Position numbers and translations under genes: made by a program. This document shows positions 42,944 through 52,033 of a DNA stretch of 64,000 nucleotides, in pieces. The notes under the pieces are model-generated. The model saw only the letters and a program-made list of their open reading frames with translations, did no database searches and had not been told where the DNA came from. The stretch comes from Altibacter sp. (GTDB taxonomy: Bacteria; Bacteroidota; Bacteroidia; Flavobacteriales; Flavobacteriaceae). The DNA lies in assembly GCA_002696485.1 (NCBI GenBank), contig NZTP01000086.1:186001-250000 (forward strand), written 5' to 3'. Each line of letters opens with the position of its first letter. Positions within the stretch are counted from its first letter, which is position 1.

Positions 42944-44887
42944 TTATAATCTTGCATTTATCCAAGCCCACCCTGAGATGTCAACAGCAGTCCCATTGAA
43001 CACATCATCAACAGGAGAACTTAGTGGTACTCCATCTACAATCACGTTAGCAATAGGGCCGTTATCACGCATATCTACGTTGGTAACATAGCCTGTAAGT
43101 AATACATTCACCATCGTGGTACCGGACTCCTTCTTGAACTGTAACGCAGTTCCTCCTGTGTTTGAGATCGCCGTGAAGTTCGTAAAAGTTGGATTGTTGT
43201 TTATGCCATCGGCTTCAATAGCAGTAGAGAACCCTTCAATAGAATGTATCACGTAGGTATTGGTTACGCTACCATTCCATCCTTCGGTCCAATCTACTGA
43301 ATCATCTTCGTTGTTTTCAAAGTACAAATTGGTAACATTTACAGTTCCGCCAAAAAACTCGATACCATCATCCGCTCCGTTGATCACGGCCAAATTATTG
43401 ATACTTGTTTGGTCTCCCACTGCATAGAGCGATACACCATTGTATTGGGATTCAGAATTGATCTGTGCTCCTGTTCCAAGGATCACTAAATAATCAATAT
43501 TTCCGGAATCGTCATTAGGGTTATTACCGCCATAAATGAAGCCACCCACTTCGGCAGTGGCATTAACACCCTCGGTGGTAGGCGCATCGCCACAAATGGT
43601 CAAGCCACCCCAGTCTCCGGGTTGTGCAGATTGTGATGACATTACCACAGGATTAGAAGAAGTCCCATTGATCTCGATAGACCCTCCTTTAAGGACCGCA
43701 ATATATACTTCAGTACCTCCATCACGCGCCGTGATCTTTGTTCCTGCCGGGATGATGAGTTTACCGCCGTTTTGTACGATGTAGGCATTGTTCAATAAAT
43801 AACGTTGCGCAGGATCTAAGGTAATTGTGGTTGTAACATTACCTTCCAAAATAGCAAATTCTGAACCGGATTGATTTGAATTTACCCAGGCAAACATTGA
43901 AACATCTACGGTTGGAGGTGCGATATAGGTGGTATTGGGATCTCCAATCTCACCATCAATGATTACGTTCGATAACGGACCATTATCTCTCATATCAATA
44001 GAAGTCTCGTACCCTGTTAAAGAAAGACCTGTAATAGTAGCCCCGGACTCTTTTTTGAACTGTAAGGCAGTTCCTCCGGTACTGGAGAAAGCGGTAAAGT
44101 TTACCAATTTAGGATTATTGTTTACGCCATCGGCTTCAACAGCGGTAGAAAATCCTTCGATAGTATGCAGCACATATGTATTAGTTACGGTTCCATTCCA
44201 TCCCTCGGTCCAGTCTACGGCATCATCTTCATTATTTTCAAGATATAAGTTGGTAACCGAAACAGTTCCGCCAAAAAATTCAACCCCGTCATCTGCACCG
44301 TCAATTATGGCTACATTGTCAATGGTAGTACCGCTTCCTACGGCATAGAGCGTCAAACCATTGTATTGGGATTCAGAGTTGATCTGTGCTCCGGCGCCTT
44401 GAATAATAAGGTAATCGATATTTCCTGAACTGTCATTATTGTTCGTACCTCCGTAGATCAATCCGCCTACTTCGGCAGTTGTATCAACGCCTTCGGTGGT
44501 GACTGCATTACCACACAGTAACAAACCTCCCCAGTCACCGGGAGCATTATTTTCAGAACGCATAATCACAGGAAGGGTAGCTGTACCCTGAATATCGATC
44601 TCTGCACCTTTTTCTACTGCAATATACCTGTCTTGTCCTACTTCAGAAATGATCACAGTTCCCGCAGGAATGGTTAACTTGGCGCCCGATTTTACCAAAA
44701 AAGGTCCGGTTACTGCATATTCTACTGAAGGATCCAGTACGCGGTCTTCGGTTAGATTTCCTGTAAGATCTGTTGACCCCGAAGGATCATCGTCTACAGG
44801 AATCGTATCATCATTGCTGCTGCAACTTGCAAAAGTTACGGCCGTTAAAACAGCGAACATGGCTGCTATGTTTTTCATAGTTTTCAT
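42944..44887 (-). CDS. Beta-helix lipoprotein with a large internal duplication
   Basis: About 647 residues from the ATG at 44887 (MKTMKNIAAMFAVLTAVTF). The signal peptide ends at a lipobox-like TFASC. Two repeats of about 290 residues follow. Both contain AGT(V/K)I, PGDWGGL, TTEGV-TAEVGG, SGNIDYL, GAQINSESQYNG, DWTEGWNG and GGTALQFKKESG. Repeating short strands suggest a parallel beta-helix, facing outside the cell. It is downstream of the TonB-dependent receptor gene (32-bp gap) and probably in its operon, so it may capture the receptor's ligand at the surface. The sometimes-used database name multidrug transporter has no support here. Confidence 0.72.
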   Translation of the reverse strand: MKTMKNIAAMFAVLTAVTFASCSSNDDTIPVDDDPSGSTDLTGNLTEDRVLDPSVEYAVTGPFLVKSGAKLTIPAGTVIISEVGQDRYIAVEKGAEIDIQGTATLPVIMRSENNAPGDWGGLLLCGNAVTTEGVDTTAEVGGLIYGGTNNNDSSGNIDYLIIQGAGAQINSESQYNGLTLYAVGSGTTIDNVAIIDGADDGVEFFGGTVSVTNLYLENNEDDAVDWTEGWNGTVTNTYVLHTIEGFSTAVEADGVNNNPKLVNFTAFSSTGGTALQFKKESGATITGLSLTGYETSIDMRDNGPLSNVIIDGEIGDPNTTYIAPPTVDVSMFAWVNSNQSGSEFAILEGNVTTTITLDPAQRYLLNNAYIVQNGGKLIIPAGTKITARDGGTEVYIAVLKGGSIEINGTSSNPVVMSSQSAQPGDWGGLTICGDAPTTEGVNATAEVGGFIYGGNNPNDDSGNIDYLVILGTGAQINSESQYNGVSLYAVGDQTSINNLAVINGADDGIEFFGGTVNVTNLYFENNEDDSVDWTEGWNGSVTNTYVIHSIEGFSTAIEADGINNNPTFTNFTAISNTGGTALQFKKESGTTMVNVLLTGYVTNVDMRDNGPIANVIVDGVPLSSPVDDVFNGTAVDISGWAWINARL

Positions 44888-44919
44888 ACGTTTTCTTTTT
44901 GTGTTATACATTAGTAATT

Positions 44920-47694
44920 TTAGAATGAATAGTTAAGGTTAAAGCCTATTTGAATTCCTTTCGTGTAAGAAAGGACAGTTTCTTCGGATTCTATACCCGT
45001 GGTGCTTGGACGGATCAATTGTGTTCGCTCGATCTCGGGATTAAGGAGGTTCTTTCCTGATAGCCCAATCTTGAGATGTTCATTCAATTCCTTGCTTAGA
45101 ATAAGATCAAGCCGAACAAATCCTTTCTCCACAATGGCATCATTGTAATTGGTTTCACTGGCAGTTTGAATTTCGGGCGCTCCCAGGGCATATACTTTGT
45201 CTGAAGCATAATTTCCGGTAATCGCTGCTTCAAAAGGATTTTCAGTATTGGTAGAAAAATTGAAGGTAGTATTCACGATCCAGTCTGAAGCGCCTTGAAG
45301 ATCGGTCTCTGTCAAACCTTTGTACCTAAAGGTTCTCACAAAGTTGCCATTGGCATCGAAGATCTCAAGTAAGTCTTGTTTATGCCACATGCGTGATGCA
45401 TTCAAATTGAGTTTCAAGCTAGGCTGATCTTCTACATTCAAGATATTTACACGGGTTTCTAATTCAATCCCGTATACTTCGGCTTTTTCTCCTGCATTAA
45501 AATACGAGAAGACACCTGCCGAACCTCGATCCTGAACTTTACTAATAGGGTCCTCGATCTTCTTGTAAAAACCGGTAAGTGAAAATAACTGGTCTGTGGT
45601 GGGGAAGTATTCCCACTTCAAGTCGTAATTATAATTGATGGACGCTTCAATATCCGGGTTTCCTCGAGTTACCTGGCCTACCGGAGATACATATTCAAAA
45701 GGTGCTATTTCCTTAAATTCCGGTAATGTTGTCGTGGAGCTGTTGGCAAATCGGATGCTGTGTTTGTCGTTGATCGCATACTTTATATTCACTGAAGGAT
45801 ATAAGCGACGGTAATCTTTGGATTCACTTCCTAAACGACCCGGGATATTCCCTACATCGTATCGTACGTCGATATCATCCTTTTGATAGCGCAAACCGGC
45901 AGATACCGTAAATTTTCCTACGGTACCGGTCGCATCTATAAATCCGGCGATGGACTGCAGATCACCTTCGTATCGGTCTGCTTGTAGCGTATTTAATTTT
46001 AGGATCCCGTTCTCAAATCTTGAGGGGGTAAAGATCTCGGAGATCGCATCGATGGATTCCGGATTGATGGCATTGGTAAACGCTTCCTCAACTCCAAAGA
46101 ATTGCGACTTAAAATCCCTTGTTTTATTTCTGAAGTTAACGCCTCCGGCTAATTGGAAAAGGTCGTTCTCACCTTCATAAAAGGTATGCACATCGGCCAA
46201 TCGTCCGTTATATTCAATATCCTCAATGCGCTGAAGGCTTTTACGTTGTTGAAAACCACCGGTTCGTCCCAATTGAACGATCTCGTCATTGAAGTTCACC
46301 TCGTTCCGGATACGCTTTGGCTCATCGGCGCCAAGAAAGTTATACCCTGCAGCCCAATCCAACGTGTTCTTTTCAGAAATATCGTGCGTTCCTGTCAATT
46401 GTGTTACAGAGAGTAGGGTTTTCTTTAGATTTTGGTCTCTAATAAATTGTCCAAGTCCTTCAGTAGGATCGGTCTCTTCAAAGATCACGGCGTTTCCGCT
46501 TCGGCCACCTTCAAAAACTTGATCCTGAACTTTATTAATAAACAATGAATTGAATTGGATCACATTCTTATCGTTGGCTTTCAATTCAATGTGCCCCAAC
46601 CCTGAAGTGGTAATAGTTCGTGACCACGTTATGGCATCGGGTATCACATCGTCTAGGAAGTTAGAGCGAAACTGACGGAAGAAACCGTCGCGGTATTCAT
46701 ACTCGTCCGATTGGCCGGCTGTGATAAGAACACGTAACTTTTCTCCAAATTTCTTTCCGGCGCTTAGTCCGAACGATCGGTTGATAGGAGCCGAGATCAC
46801 TTCGGGACTCCAACTTTGTTGGGTGATCGCGTCGCGAGCATTGACATCGCTCGAGTAAAACCCGAAGGTAATATCGTCATTGTTTGGTGAAACTTTAAAC
46901 GTGTCGAATACACCGTCGGATACGACATTGGAATTTGCCGAACCACTAAGGTTCACCGTCAATAATTCACTTTTATTAAGTTGTTTTGAACTTATGTTTA
47001 TATTTCCGGAAGATTGGTCTGCAGAGATACCGGAAGACGTTGTTTTGCTTACTGAAACGCTTTCGATCAATCGAGCAGGAAATAATTCCAAGTCAATGTT
47101 CTTTCGTTCAATATCATCTGAAGGGACAGGAAGACCGTTTAAGGTAGTTGATAAATAGCGATCCCCTAGGCCACGCACATATACGTCACCTCCGGATCCG
47201 TCTGTTTTGTTAACTCCGGAAATTTTCGTGGTAGCCGCCGAAGCATCACTTACGCCTAATTTTCCCATTTCTTCGGCACCAATGCTTTCTTTGATCGCCA
47301 CGGCTTTCTTCTGCTCTAGCAGTAGTGCTTCAACTCGTTCTCTGCTGGTTTGTATCTTAATAAAGACTTCATCAAGTGCTGCGGCACTTACGCCAAGACC
47401 TGCGTCCACCCGGGTGAACTTTCCTGCTTCAACAACCACATCGGGTATTTCGAGTGTTTCGTATCCCACAAAACTAAATTCCAATGTATAGGTTCCCGGG
47501 GAAACATTCTCTAGAACATAATTCCCATCGAAATCGGAAGTTGTTCCGGTGGTCGTTCCTTTAAGTATAATATTGGCAAACGGAAGCGGTTCTCCAAGGG
47601 CTTCTTTGTCGGTTAAAGTTCCTTCGATTGTTCCGGTTTGCGACATAGCTAAAGCGCTAAAAAACAACGCTGTAAGTAAGATGATTCGTTTCAT
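44920..47694 (-). CDS. TonB-dependent outer-membrane receptor with CarboxypepD_reg-like domain
   Basis: 924 residues. Signal peptide MKRIILLTALFFSALAMSQ. A carboxypeptidase-regulatory-like beta domain follows (about 21-100, GTIEGTLTDKEALGEPLPFANI). Then comes the plug (about 130-250, KISGVNKTDGSGGDVYVRGLGDRYLSTTLNGLPVPS) and a 22-strand barrel ending in F (GFNLNYSF). It imports an unknown ligand with TonB/ExbBD energy. It is not a SusC: no SusD follows, and a beta-helix lipoprotein follows instead. A six-unit 11-bp repeat array upstream suggests control by a PhoB-like regulator. Confidence 0.88.
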   Translation of the reverse strand: MKRIILLTALFFSALAMSQTGTIEGTLTDKEALGEPLPFANIILKGTTTGTTSDFDGNYVLENVSPGTYTLEFSFVGYETLEIPDVVVEAGKFTRVDAGLGVSAAALDEVFIKIQTSRERVEALLLEQKKAVAIKESIGAEEMGKLGVSDASAATTKISGVNKTDGSGGDVYVRGLGDRYLSTTLNGLPVPSDDIERKNIDLELFPARLIESVSVSKTTSSGISADQSSGNINISSKQLNKSELLTVNLSGSANSNVVSDGVFDTFKVSPNNDDITFGFYSSDVNARDAITQQSWSPEVISAPINRSFGLSAGKKFGEKLRVLITAGQSDEYEYRDGFFRQFRSNFLDDVIPDAITWSRTITTSGLGHIELKANDKNVIQFNSLFINKVQDQVFEGGRSGNAVIFEETDPTEGLGQFIRDQNLKKTLLSVTQLTGTHDISEKNTLDWAAGYNFLGADEPKRIRNEVNFNDEIVQLGRTGGFQQRKSLQRIEDIEYNGRLADVHTFYEGENDLFQLAGGVNFRNKTRDFKSQFFGVEEAFTNAINPESIDAISEIFTPSRFENGILKLNTLQADRYEGDLQSIAGFIDATGTVGKFTVSAGLRYQKDDIDVRYDVGNIPGRLGSESKDYRRLYPSVNIKYAINDKHSIRFANSSTTTLPEFKEIAPFEYVSPVGQVTRGNPDIEASINYNYDLKWEYFPTTDQLFSLTGFYKKIEDPISKVQDRGSAGVFSYFNAGEKAEVYGIELETRVNILNVEDQPSLKLNLNASRMWHKQDLLEIFDANGNFVRTFRYKGLTETDLQGASDWIVNTTFNFSTNTENPFEAAITGNYASDKVYALGAPEIQTASETNYNDAIVEKGFVRLDLILSKELNEHLKIGLSGKNLLNPEIERTQLIRPSTTGIESEETVLSYTKGIQIGFNLNYSF

Positions 47695-47718
47695 TAATTA
47701 TTGTTAATTTGTATGCCG

Positions 47719-47726
47719 CAAAGGAA
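47719..47726 (-). promoter_or_regulatory. Probable -7 element of the TonB receptor gene
   Basis: TTCCTTTG on the minus strand keeps the TTTG end of the -7 consensus but lacks TA, as expected for an activator-dependent promoter. It lies 28 bases from the nearest 7-mer of the TAACA array. Confidence 0.35.
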
Positions 47727-47748
47727 CCTTAATTGTGCTGCCATGCAG

Positions 47749-47810
47749 TTAGCTAAATGTTATGTTTCCTTTAGTTAATTGTAACATCTGTGTTAGCTAA
47801 GTGTTAACAA
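47749..47810 (-). promoter_or_regulatory. Six-unit 11-bp-periodic TAACA/TAGCTAA array (Pho-box-like)
   Basis: On the minus strand the 7-mers TTGTTAA, TAGCTAA, GATGTTA, TAACTAA, AACATAA and TAGCTAA follow each other with exactly 4-base spacers (starts every 11 bp: 47804, 47793, 47782, 47771, 47760, 47749). The array ends 55 bases before the TonB receptor ATG. Tandem 11-bp repeats are the footprint of PhoB/PhoP-type response regulators. Half-length versions precede the phosphate transporter and the porin genes. Confidence 0.6.
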
Positions 47811-47897
47811 AGACAACAGCTTCAGTGTCTCCGGCAACAAAAGTAACGGGGGTGCATTATGCCTGTGTTAATTCAGTTTTAAGAATGAAATAAATTT

Positions 47898-47905
47898 TAC
47901 ATTTG
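47898..47905 (+). promoter_or_regulatory. -7 promoter box of dgt (TACATTTG)
   Basis: Exact TAnnTTTG match 35 bases before the dgt ATG; no clear -33 TTTG is seen. Confidence 0.45.
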
Positions 47906-47940
47906 TCACTTTCAGTTTAATTAGAAACTCAAAAAGATCT

Positions 47941-49284
47941 ATGATGCAATGGGAACAACTCTTGTCGCTGCGACGTCAAGGGGATACCAACAAGCGCTTG
48001 CGTATCGAACAGGATGAGACCCGACTGGGTTTCGAAGTAGACTATGATCGTGTGATTTTTTCGGCGGCCTTCAGAAGCTTACAGGACAAAACGCAAGTAA
48101 TACCACTTTCTAAAACGTCTTTTGTACATACCAGACTTACACATAGTTTGGAAGTATCGGTGGTAGGTCGTTCTTTAGGAAGAACGGTTGGAAAGAAAAT
48201 ATTAGAAAAACATCCACAATTGCAAACCGTCCACGGGCATCAGTTTAACGATTTTGGAGCCATTGTTGCAGCGGCAGCGCTGGCCCACGATATTGGAAAT
48301 CCTCCCTTTGGTCACAGCGGTGAAAAGGCCATTGGGAATTATTTTCTGAATGGAAAGGGGAAGCGATTCAAAGATCAATTAACAGATAAACAATACCAGG
48401 ATCTTGTAGATTTTGAAGGGAATGCCAATGGATTTAAAATTTTGACAGAGACGAGGAACGGGGTGACAGGAGGGCTGCGGTTATCGTTTGCAACATTGGG
48501 AGCATTTATGAAGTACCCAAAGGAATCGCTGCCAAAAAAACCGAGCAAACATATTGCTGATAAGAAGTACGGAGTGTTTCAGTCTGAAACGGAATTCTTT
48601 AAAGAAATTGCAACCGAACTGGGACTTGGAAACCGAAGCGATAAGGGATATCTTTCTTATAACAGGCATCCCCTTACCTTTTTAGTAGAGGCAGCCGATG
48701 ATATTTGTTATACTATTATTGATTTTGAGGATGGAATCAACCTTGGCTGGATAGAAGAAGAATTTGCCTTAGAATATCTTATTAATTTGGTGAAGGAACA
48801 TATCAATACCAAGAAGTATCAACAACTCACTCAGTCTTCAGACCGCTTGGCCTACCTTCGTTCCTTGGCAATTAATTCACTCATTGCCGAAGCATCTGCC
48901 ATTTTCTTAGAAAATGAAGAAGCGATTTTGGCAGGGGATTTTGCCGAAGCACTCTTAGATAAAAGCCGCTTTAAAGCACAGATCGATGATATTTTAAAGT
49001 TAAGTATTGAGAAGATTTACCGAAGTCCGGAAGTGATAGAAAAGGAAATAGCAGGATACCAGATCCTAACATCATTATTGGACACCTACACAACAGCTTT
49101 TGAGAACAGTTTTAATAATGCTGCTACGCATTACGATTCTTTAATCGTTCAGTCCTTCGACAGAAATCACGAGCCCCTTCAGTCGGTGTATGCGTATTTA
49201 ATGGTATGTTGTAGCTTTATCTCCGGTCTTACCGATGGGAATGCCTTACAGCTATTCAAGCGAATACAGGGAGAACCTCAATAA
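47941..49284 (+). CDS. dgt: Deoxyguanosinetriphosphate triphosphohydrolase-like protein
   Basis: 447 residues. An HD-domain dNTPase: H68 (TRLTHSLEVS), H116-D117 (AALAHDIGNPPFGHSGE) and a later Asp in AADDICYTIIDFEDG give the H-HD-D metal site. It splits dNTPs into nucleoside and triphosphate, which controls dNTP pools. Start at the first of two Met codons. The single gene is divergent from the TonB receptor. Confidence 0.92.
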   Translation: MMQWEQLLSLRRQGDTNKRLRIEQDETRLGFEVDYDRVIFSAAFRSLQDKTQVIPLSKTSFVHTRLTHSLEVSVVGRSLGRTVGKKILEKHPQLQTVHGHQFNDFGAIVAAAALAHDIGNPPFGHSGEKAIGNYFLNGKGKRFKDQLTDKQYQDLVDFEGNANGFKILTETRNGVTGGLRLSFATLGAFMKYPKESLPKKPSKHIADKKYGVFQSETEFFKEIATELGLGNRSDKGYLSYNRHPLTFLVEAADDICYTIIDFEDGINLGWIEEEFALEYLINLVKEHINTKKYQQLTQSSDRLAYLRSLAINSLIAEASAIFLENEEAILAGDFAEALLDKSRFKAQIDDILKLSIEKIYRSPEVIEKEIAGYQILTSLLDTYTTAFENSFNNAATHYDSLIVQSFDRNHEPLQSVYAYLMVCCSFISGLTDGNALQLFKRIQGEPQ

Positions 49285-49393
49285 TTTATAAGGAATACTG
49301 TTAATATTGGTCAATTTGTTAGGTTGTTTAATTTTTTACGGTATTTTTAGAACAAAATTTAAATAGACTTCATTTAATCATTTCAACATCAGT

Positions 49394-51988
49394 ATGAAAA
49401 AAATTCTACATGTAGTAGCACTATTGGTTGTAACCATGAGTGTCGCTCAAAATTTCGAAACCCAAATTACGTCTTACTTAAGTGCCAATAGGGCGCAGTT
49501 GAATCTTGAGCCGGAAGATATCACAGACATCCAAATTACTTCCAATAGTTTTTCAAAAAGTATGCAATTGGAAAATGTCTATGCTTCTCAAAGACACAAT
49601 GGTATTGCCGTATATAATTCCTCTTCTAGTTTTGCTATAAAGAACGGTCAAGTTGTGTATGCAGGGGTCAATTTTACTTCCGGCCTTCGGCAAAAAGTAA
49701 ATACTACAACCCCCTCAATTACACCTAATGCGGCAATCTTAAAGGCGATTACTGCCTTAGGTCTTCCCAGTCCGACTAATTTGGAACTTTTATCACGGGA
49801 TGGTAATGAATATCTGTTTTCAGACGGGGGAATCTCATTGGAGGCCATTCCTGTGACCTTGGTTTACCAAAGAACCCATGATGAGCGCGTTCGATTGGCT
49901 TGGGATCTAAGGATCTATCTTTTGGATGCGAGCCATCATTACAGTATGCGTATTGACGCTGTTACGGGTACGGTATTAGAAAATAACGATTGGGTTATTA
50001 GCTGTAATTTTGGAACGGCACCACACAGCCATGGAAACAAGGTTGCAGCTCCGCTTGAGAGTGTATTGTTCAAAAAAGAATCGAATGTGGAATTCACTAC
50101 GGGAGGAGCACAATATCGTGTGTTCCCACTTCCACTGGAAAGTCCGTCACATGGCTCAGAACAGTTGGTGGCAGACCCTTCCAATGCAGTAGCCTCTCCA
50201 TTTGGGTGGCATGATATCAATGGAGCTCCGGGAGCAGAGTATACCATAACGCGAGGTAATAATGTATGGGCTCAGGATGACATCAATAACAATAACGGGA
50301 CCGGAGCTTCACCAGACGGTGGCGCCGGACTCAATTTCGATTTTCCATACGACTTCAATACGGCACCCGTAAATATGTTAGATGCAGTAACCACCAACCT
50401 CTTTTATTGGAATAATATCATGCACGATGTATGGTACCATTATGGGTTTGACGAAGCAAGTGGAAACTTTCAGGAGAACAATTATGGCAACGGTGGTGTA
50501 GGAAGTGATTCTGTGAATGCAGACGCACAAGATGGTGGCGGATTAAACAATGCTAACTTCAGTATTACGGTAGAAGGAAGCAATCCAAGAATGCAAATGT
50601 ATTTGTGGTCTCCCTCCGACTATTTAGAACTTCTTACCATCAACAACGGTCCTCTTGCCGGAGGCCACGTGGCATTAGCGGCGAATTTTGGTGCTCCAAT
50701 TACCGCAACACCTATCACGCAAGACCTAGTTCTAGTTGAAGATGACGATGCAGGTGATTCTACAGACCCTAATGATGGTTGCGATACTATTACAAATACC
50801 GCAGCTATTAACGGGAAGATCGCTGTGGTACGCAGAGGTAGTTGTGAATTTGGGTTTAAAGCCTTGGCGGCTCAAACCGCCGGAGCAATTGCTGTAATTG
50901 TAGTAAACAACGAACCGGGAGATGCCATAGTGATGGGGCCGGGTGCACAAGGAGGCAGCGTGACTATTCCCGCCATCATGGTAAGTAAGAATGTGGGCGA
51001 TGCTATTATAGCCGAATTACTTTCAGCAACTGTTAACGGGACCATTCAAGATGTGCCCCCTGGTCCGCAATTGGACGGGGACTTGGATAATGGAATCATT
51101 GCACACGAATACGGGCACGGGATCTCCACCCGACTTACGGGAGGACCTGCAAATCCGGCATGCCTTTTTAATGACGAACAAATGGGTGAAGGCTGGAGTG
51201 ACTATTTCGGACTTGTACTCACAATGGAAACTGGCGATGCTGGTACCGATATTAGAGGTATTGGAACCTATGTGAACGGGCAAAGCACAGAAGGTGGCGG
51301 AATTCGTGAAGCTCCTTATAGTACAGATTTTGCGATCAACGATTATACCTATGCAGATACCAACAACAACGTTTCACAACCCCATGGGATTGGATTTGTT
51401 TGGGCAACGATGCTATGGGATATGACTTGGGATCTTATCGATGTATATGGTTTCGATCCGGATGTCTACAACGGAACAGGTGGAAATAACATTGCGATGC
51501 AGCTAGTCATCGACGGACTTAAGCTGCAAAATTGTAGTCCCGGTTTTGTCAATGGCCGTGATGCCATTATAGAAGCCGATGAGATCACGAACGGAGGTGC
51601 AAACAAATGTCTTATTTGGAATGCATTTGCACGCAGAGGTTGCGGTTTTAGCGCAAGCCAGGGGAGCAGCAATAGCCGTACCGACCAAGTTGAGGCATTT
51701 GATCTTCCTGCAGAATGTTCATTAGGTGTTGAAGATGTAGAAGGGTTTCAAAAGAATTTTGTACTCTATCCAAATCCTACTACAGGGACGATTAATATCG
51801 CTTCACGACGTCCAGCCGGAGACGTTACCGTATCTATTTTCGATCTAAACGGGCGAAAAGTGTTTGCACAACAATTGGAGCTACAAACGATCGGAACTAT
51901 TCAAGCTGAAGGTCTAAATGCGGGAATGTATTTGGTGACCATTGAAGGTCAAGCAGGAACTCAAACAGAGAAGTTAATAATTAAATAG
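49394..51988 (+). CDS. Secreted M36 (fungalysin) metalloprotease with T9SS sorting domain
   Basis: 864 residues. Signal peptide MKKILHVVALLVVTMSVAQ. A propeptide (about 25-200, FTP-like) precedes the M36 catalytic domain (about 270-770), with the zinc site H571-E-Y-G-H575 (IAHEYGHGIST) and downstream EQMGEGWSDYFGL. A PA domain is inserted before the active site (about 415-550, INGKIAVVRRGSCEFGFKA). The C-terminal sorting domain (about 790-864) has FVLYPNPTTGTINIAS and GMYLVTIEGQAGTQTEKLIIK. It degrades extracellular protein after export through T9SS. Single gene, strong terminator. Confidence 0.93.
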   Translation: MKKILHVVALLVVTMSVAQNFETQITSYLSANRAQLNLEPEDITDIQITSNSFSKSMQLENVYASQRHNGIAVYNSSSSFAIKNGQVVYAGVNFTSGLRQKVNTTTPSITPNAAILKAITALGLPSPTNLELLSRDGNEYLFSDGGISLEAIPVTLVYQRTHDERVRLAWDLRIYLLDASHHYSMRIDAVTGTVLENNDWVISCNFGTAPHSHGNKVAAPLESVLFKKESNVEFTTGGAQYRVFPLPLESPSHGSEQLVADPSNAVASPFGWHDINGAPGAEYTITRGNNVWAQDDINNNNGTGASPDGGAGLNFDFPYDFNTAPVNMLDAVTTNLFYWNNIMHDVWYHYGFDEASGNFQENNYGNGGVGSDSVNADAQDGGGLNNANFSITVEGSNPRMQMYLWSPSDYLELLTINNGPLAGGHVALAANFGAPITATPITQDLVLVEDDDAGDSTDPNDGCDTITNTAAINGKIAVVRRGSCEFGFKALAAQTAGAIAVIVVNNEPGDAIVMGPGAQGGSVTIPAIMVSKNVGDAIIAELLSATVNGTIQDVPPGPQLDGDLDNGIIAHEYGHGISTRLTGGPANPACLFNDEQMGEGWSDYFGLVLTMETGDAGTDIRGIGTYVNGQSTEGGGIREAPYSTDFAINDYTYADTNNNVSQPHGIGFVWATMLWDMTWDLIDVYGFDPDVYNGTGGNNIAMQLVIDGLKLQNCSPGFVNGRDAIIEADEITNGGANKCLIWNAFARRGCGFSASQGSSNSRTDQVEAFDLPAECSLGVEDVEGFQKNFVLYPNPTTGTINIASRRPAGDVTVSIFDLNGRKVFAQQLELQTIGTIQAEGLNAGMYLVTIEGQAGTQTEKLIIK

Positions 51989-52004
51989 AATTGAAGTGAT
52001 TTAG

Positions 52005-52033
52005 AAAAAAGAGGCTTTCGGGCCTCTTTTTTT
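52005..52033. terminator. Bidirectional terminator
   Basis: AAAAAAGAGGC and GCCTCTTTTTT form an 11-bp stem with a 6-base loop. It lies between the convergent protease and dxs genes. Confidence 0.85.
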
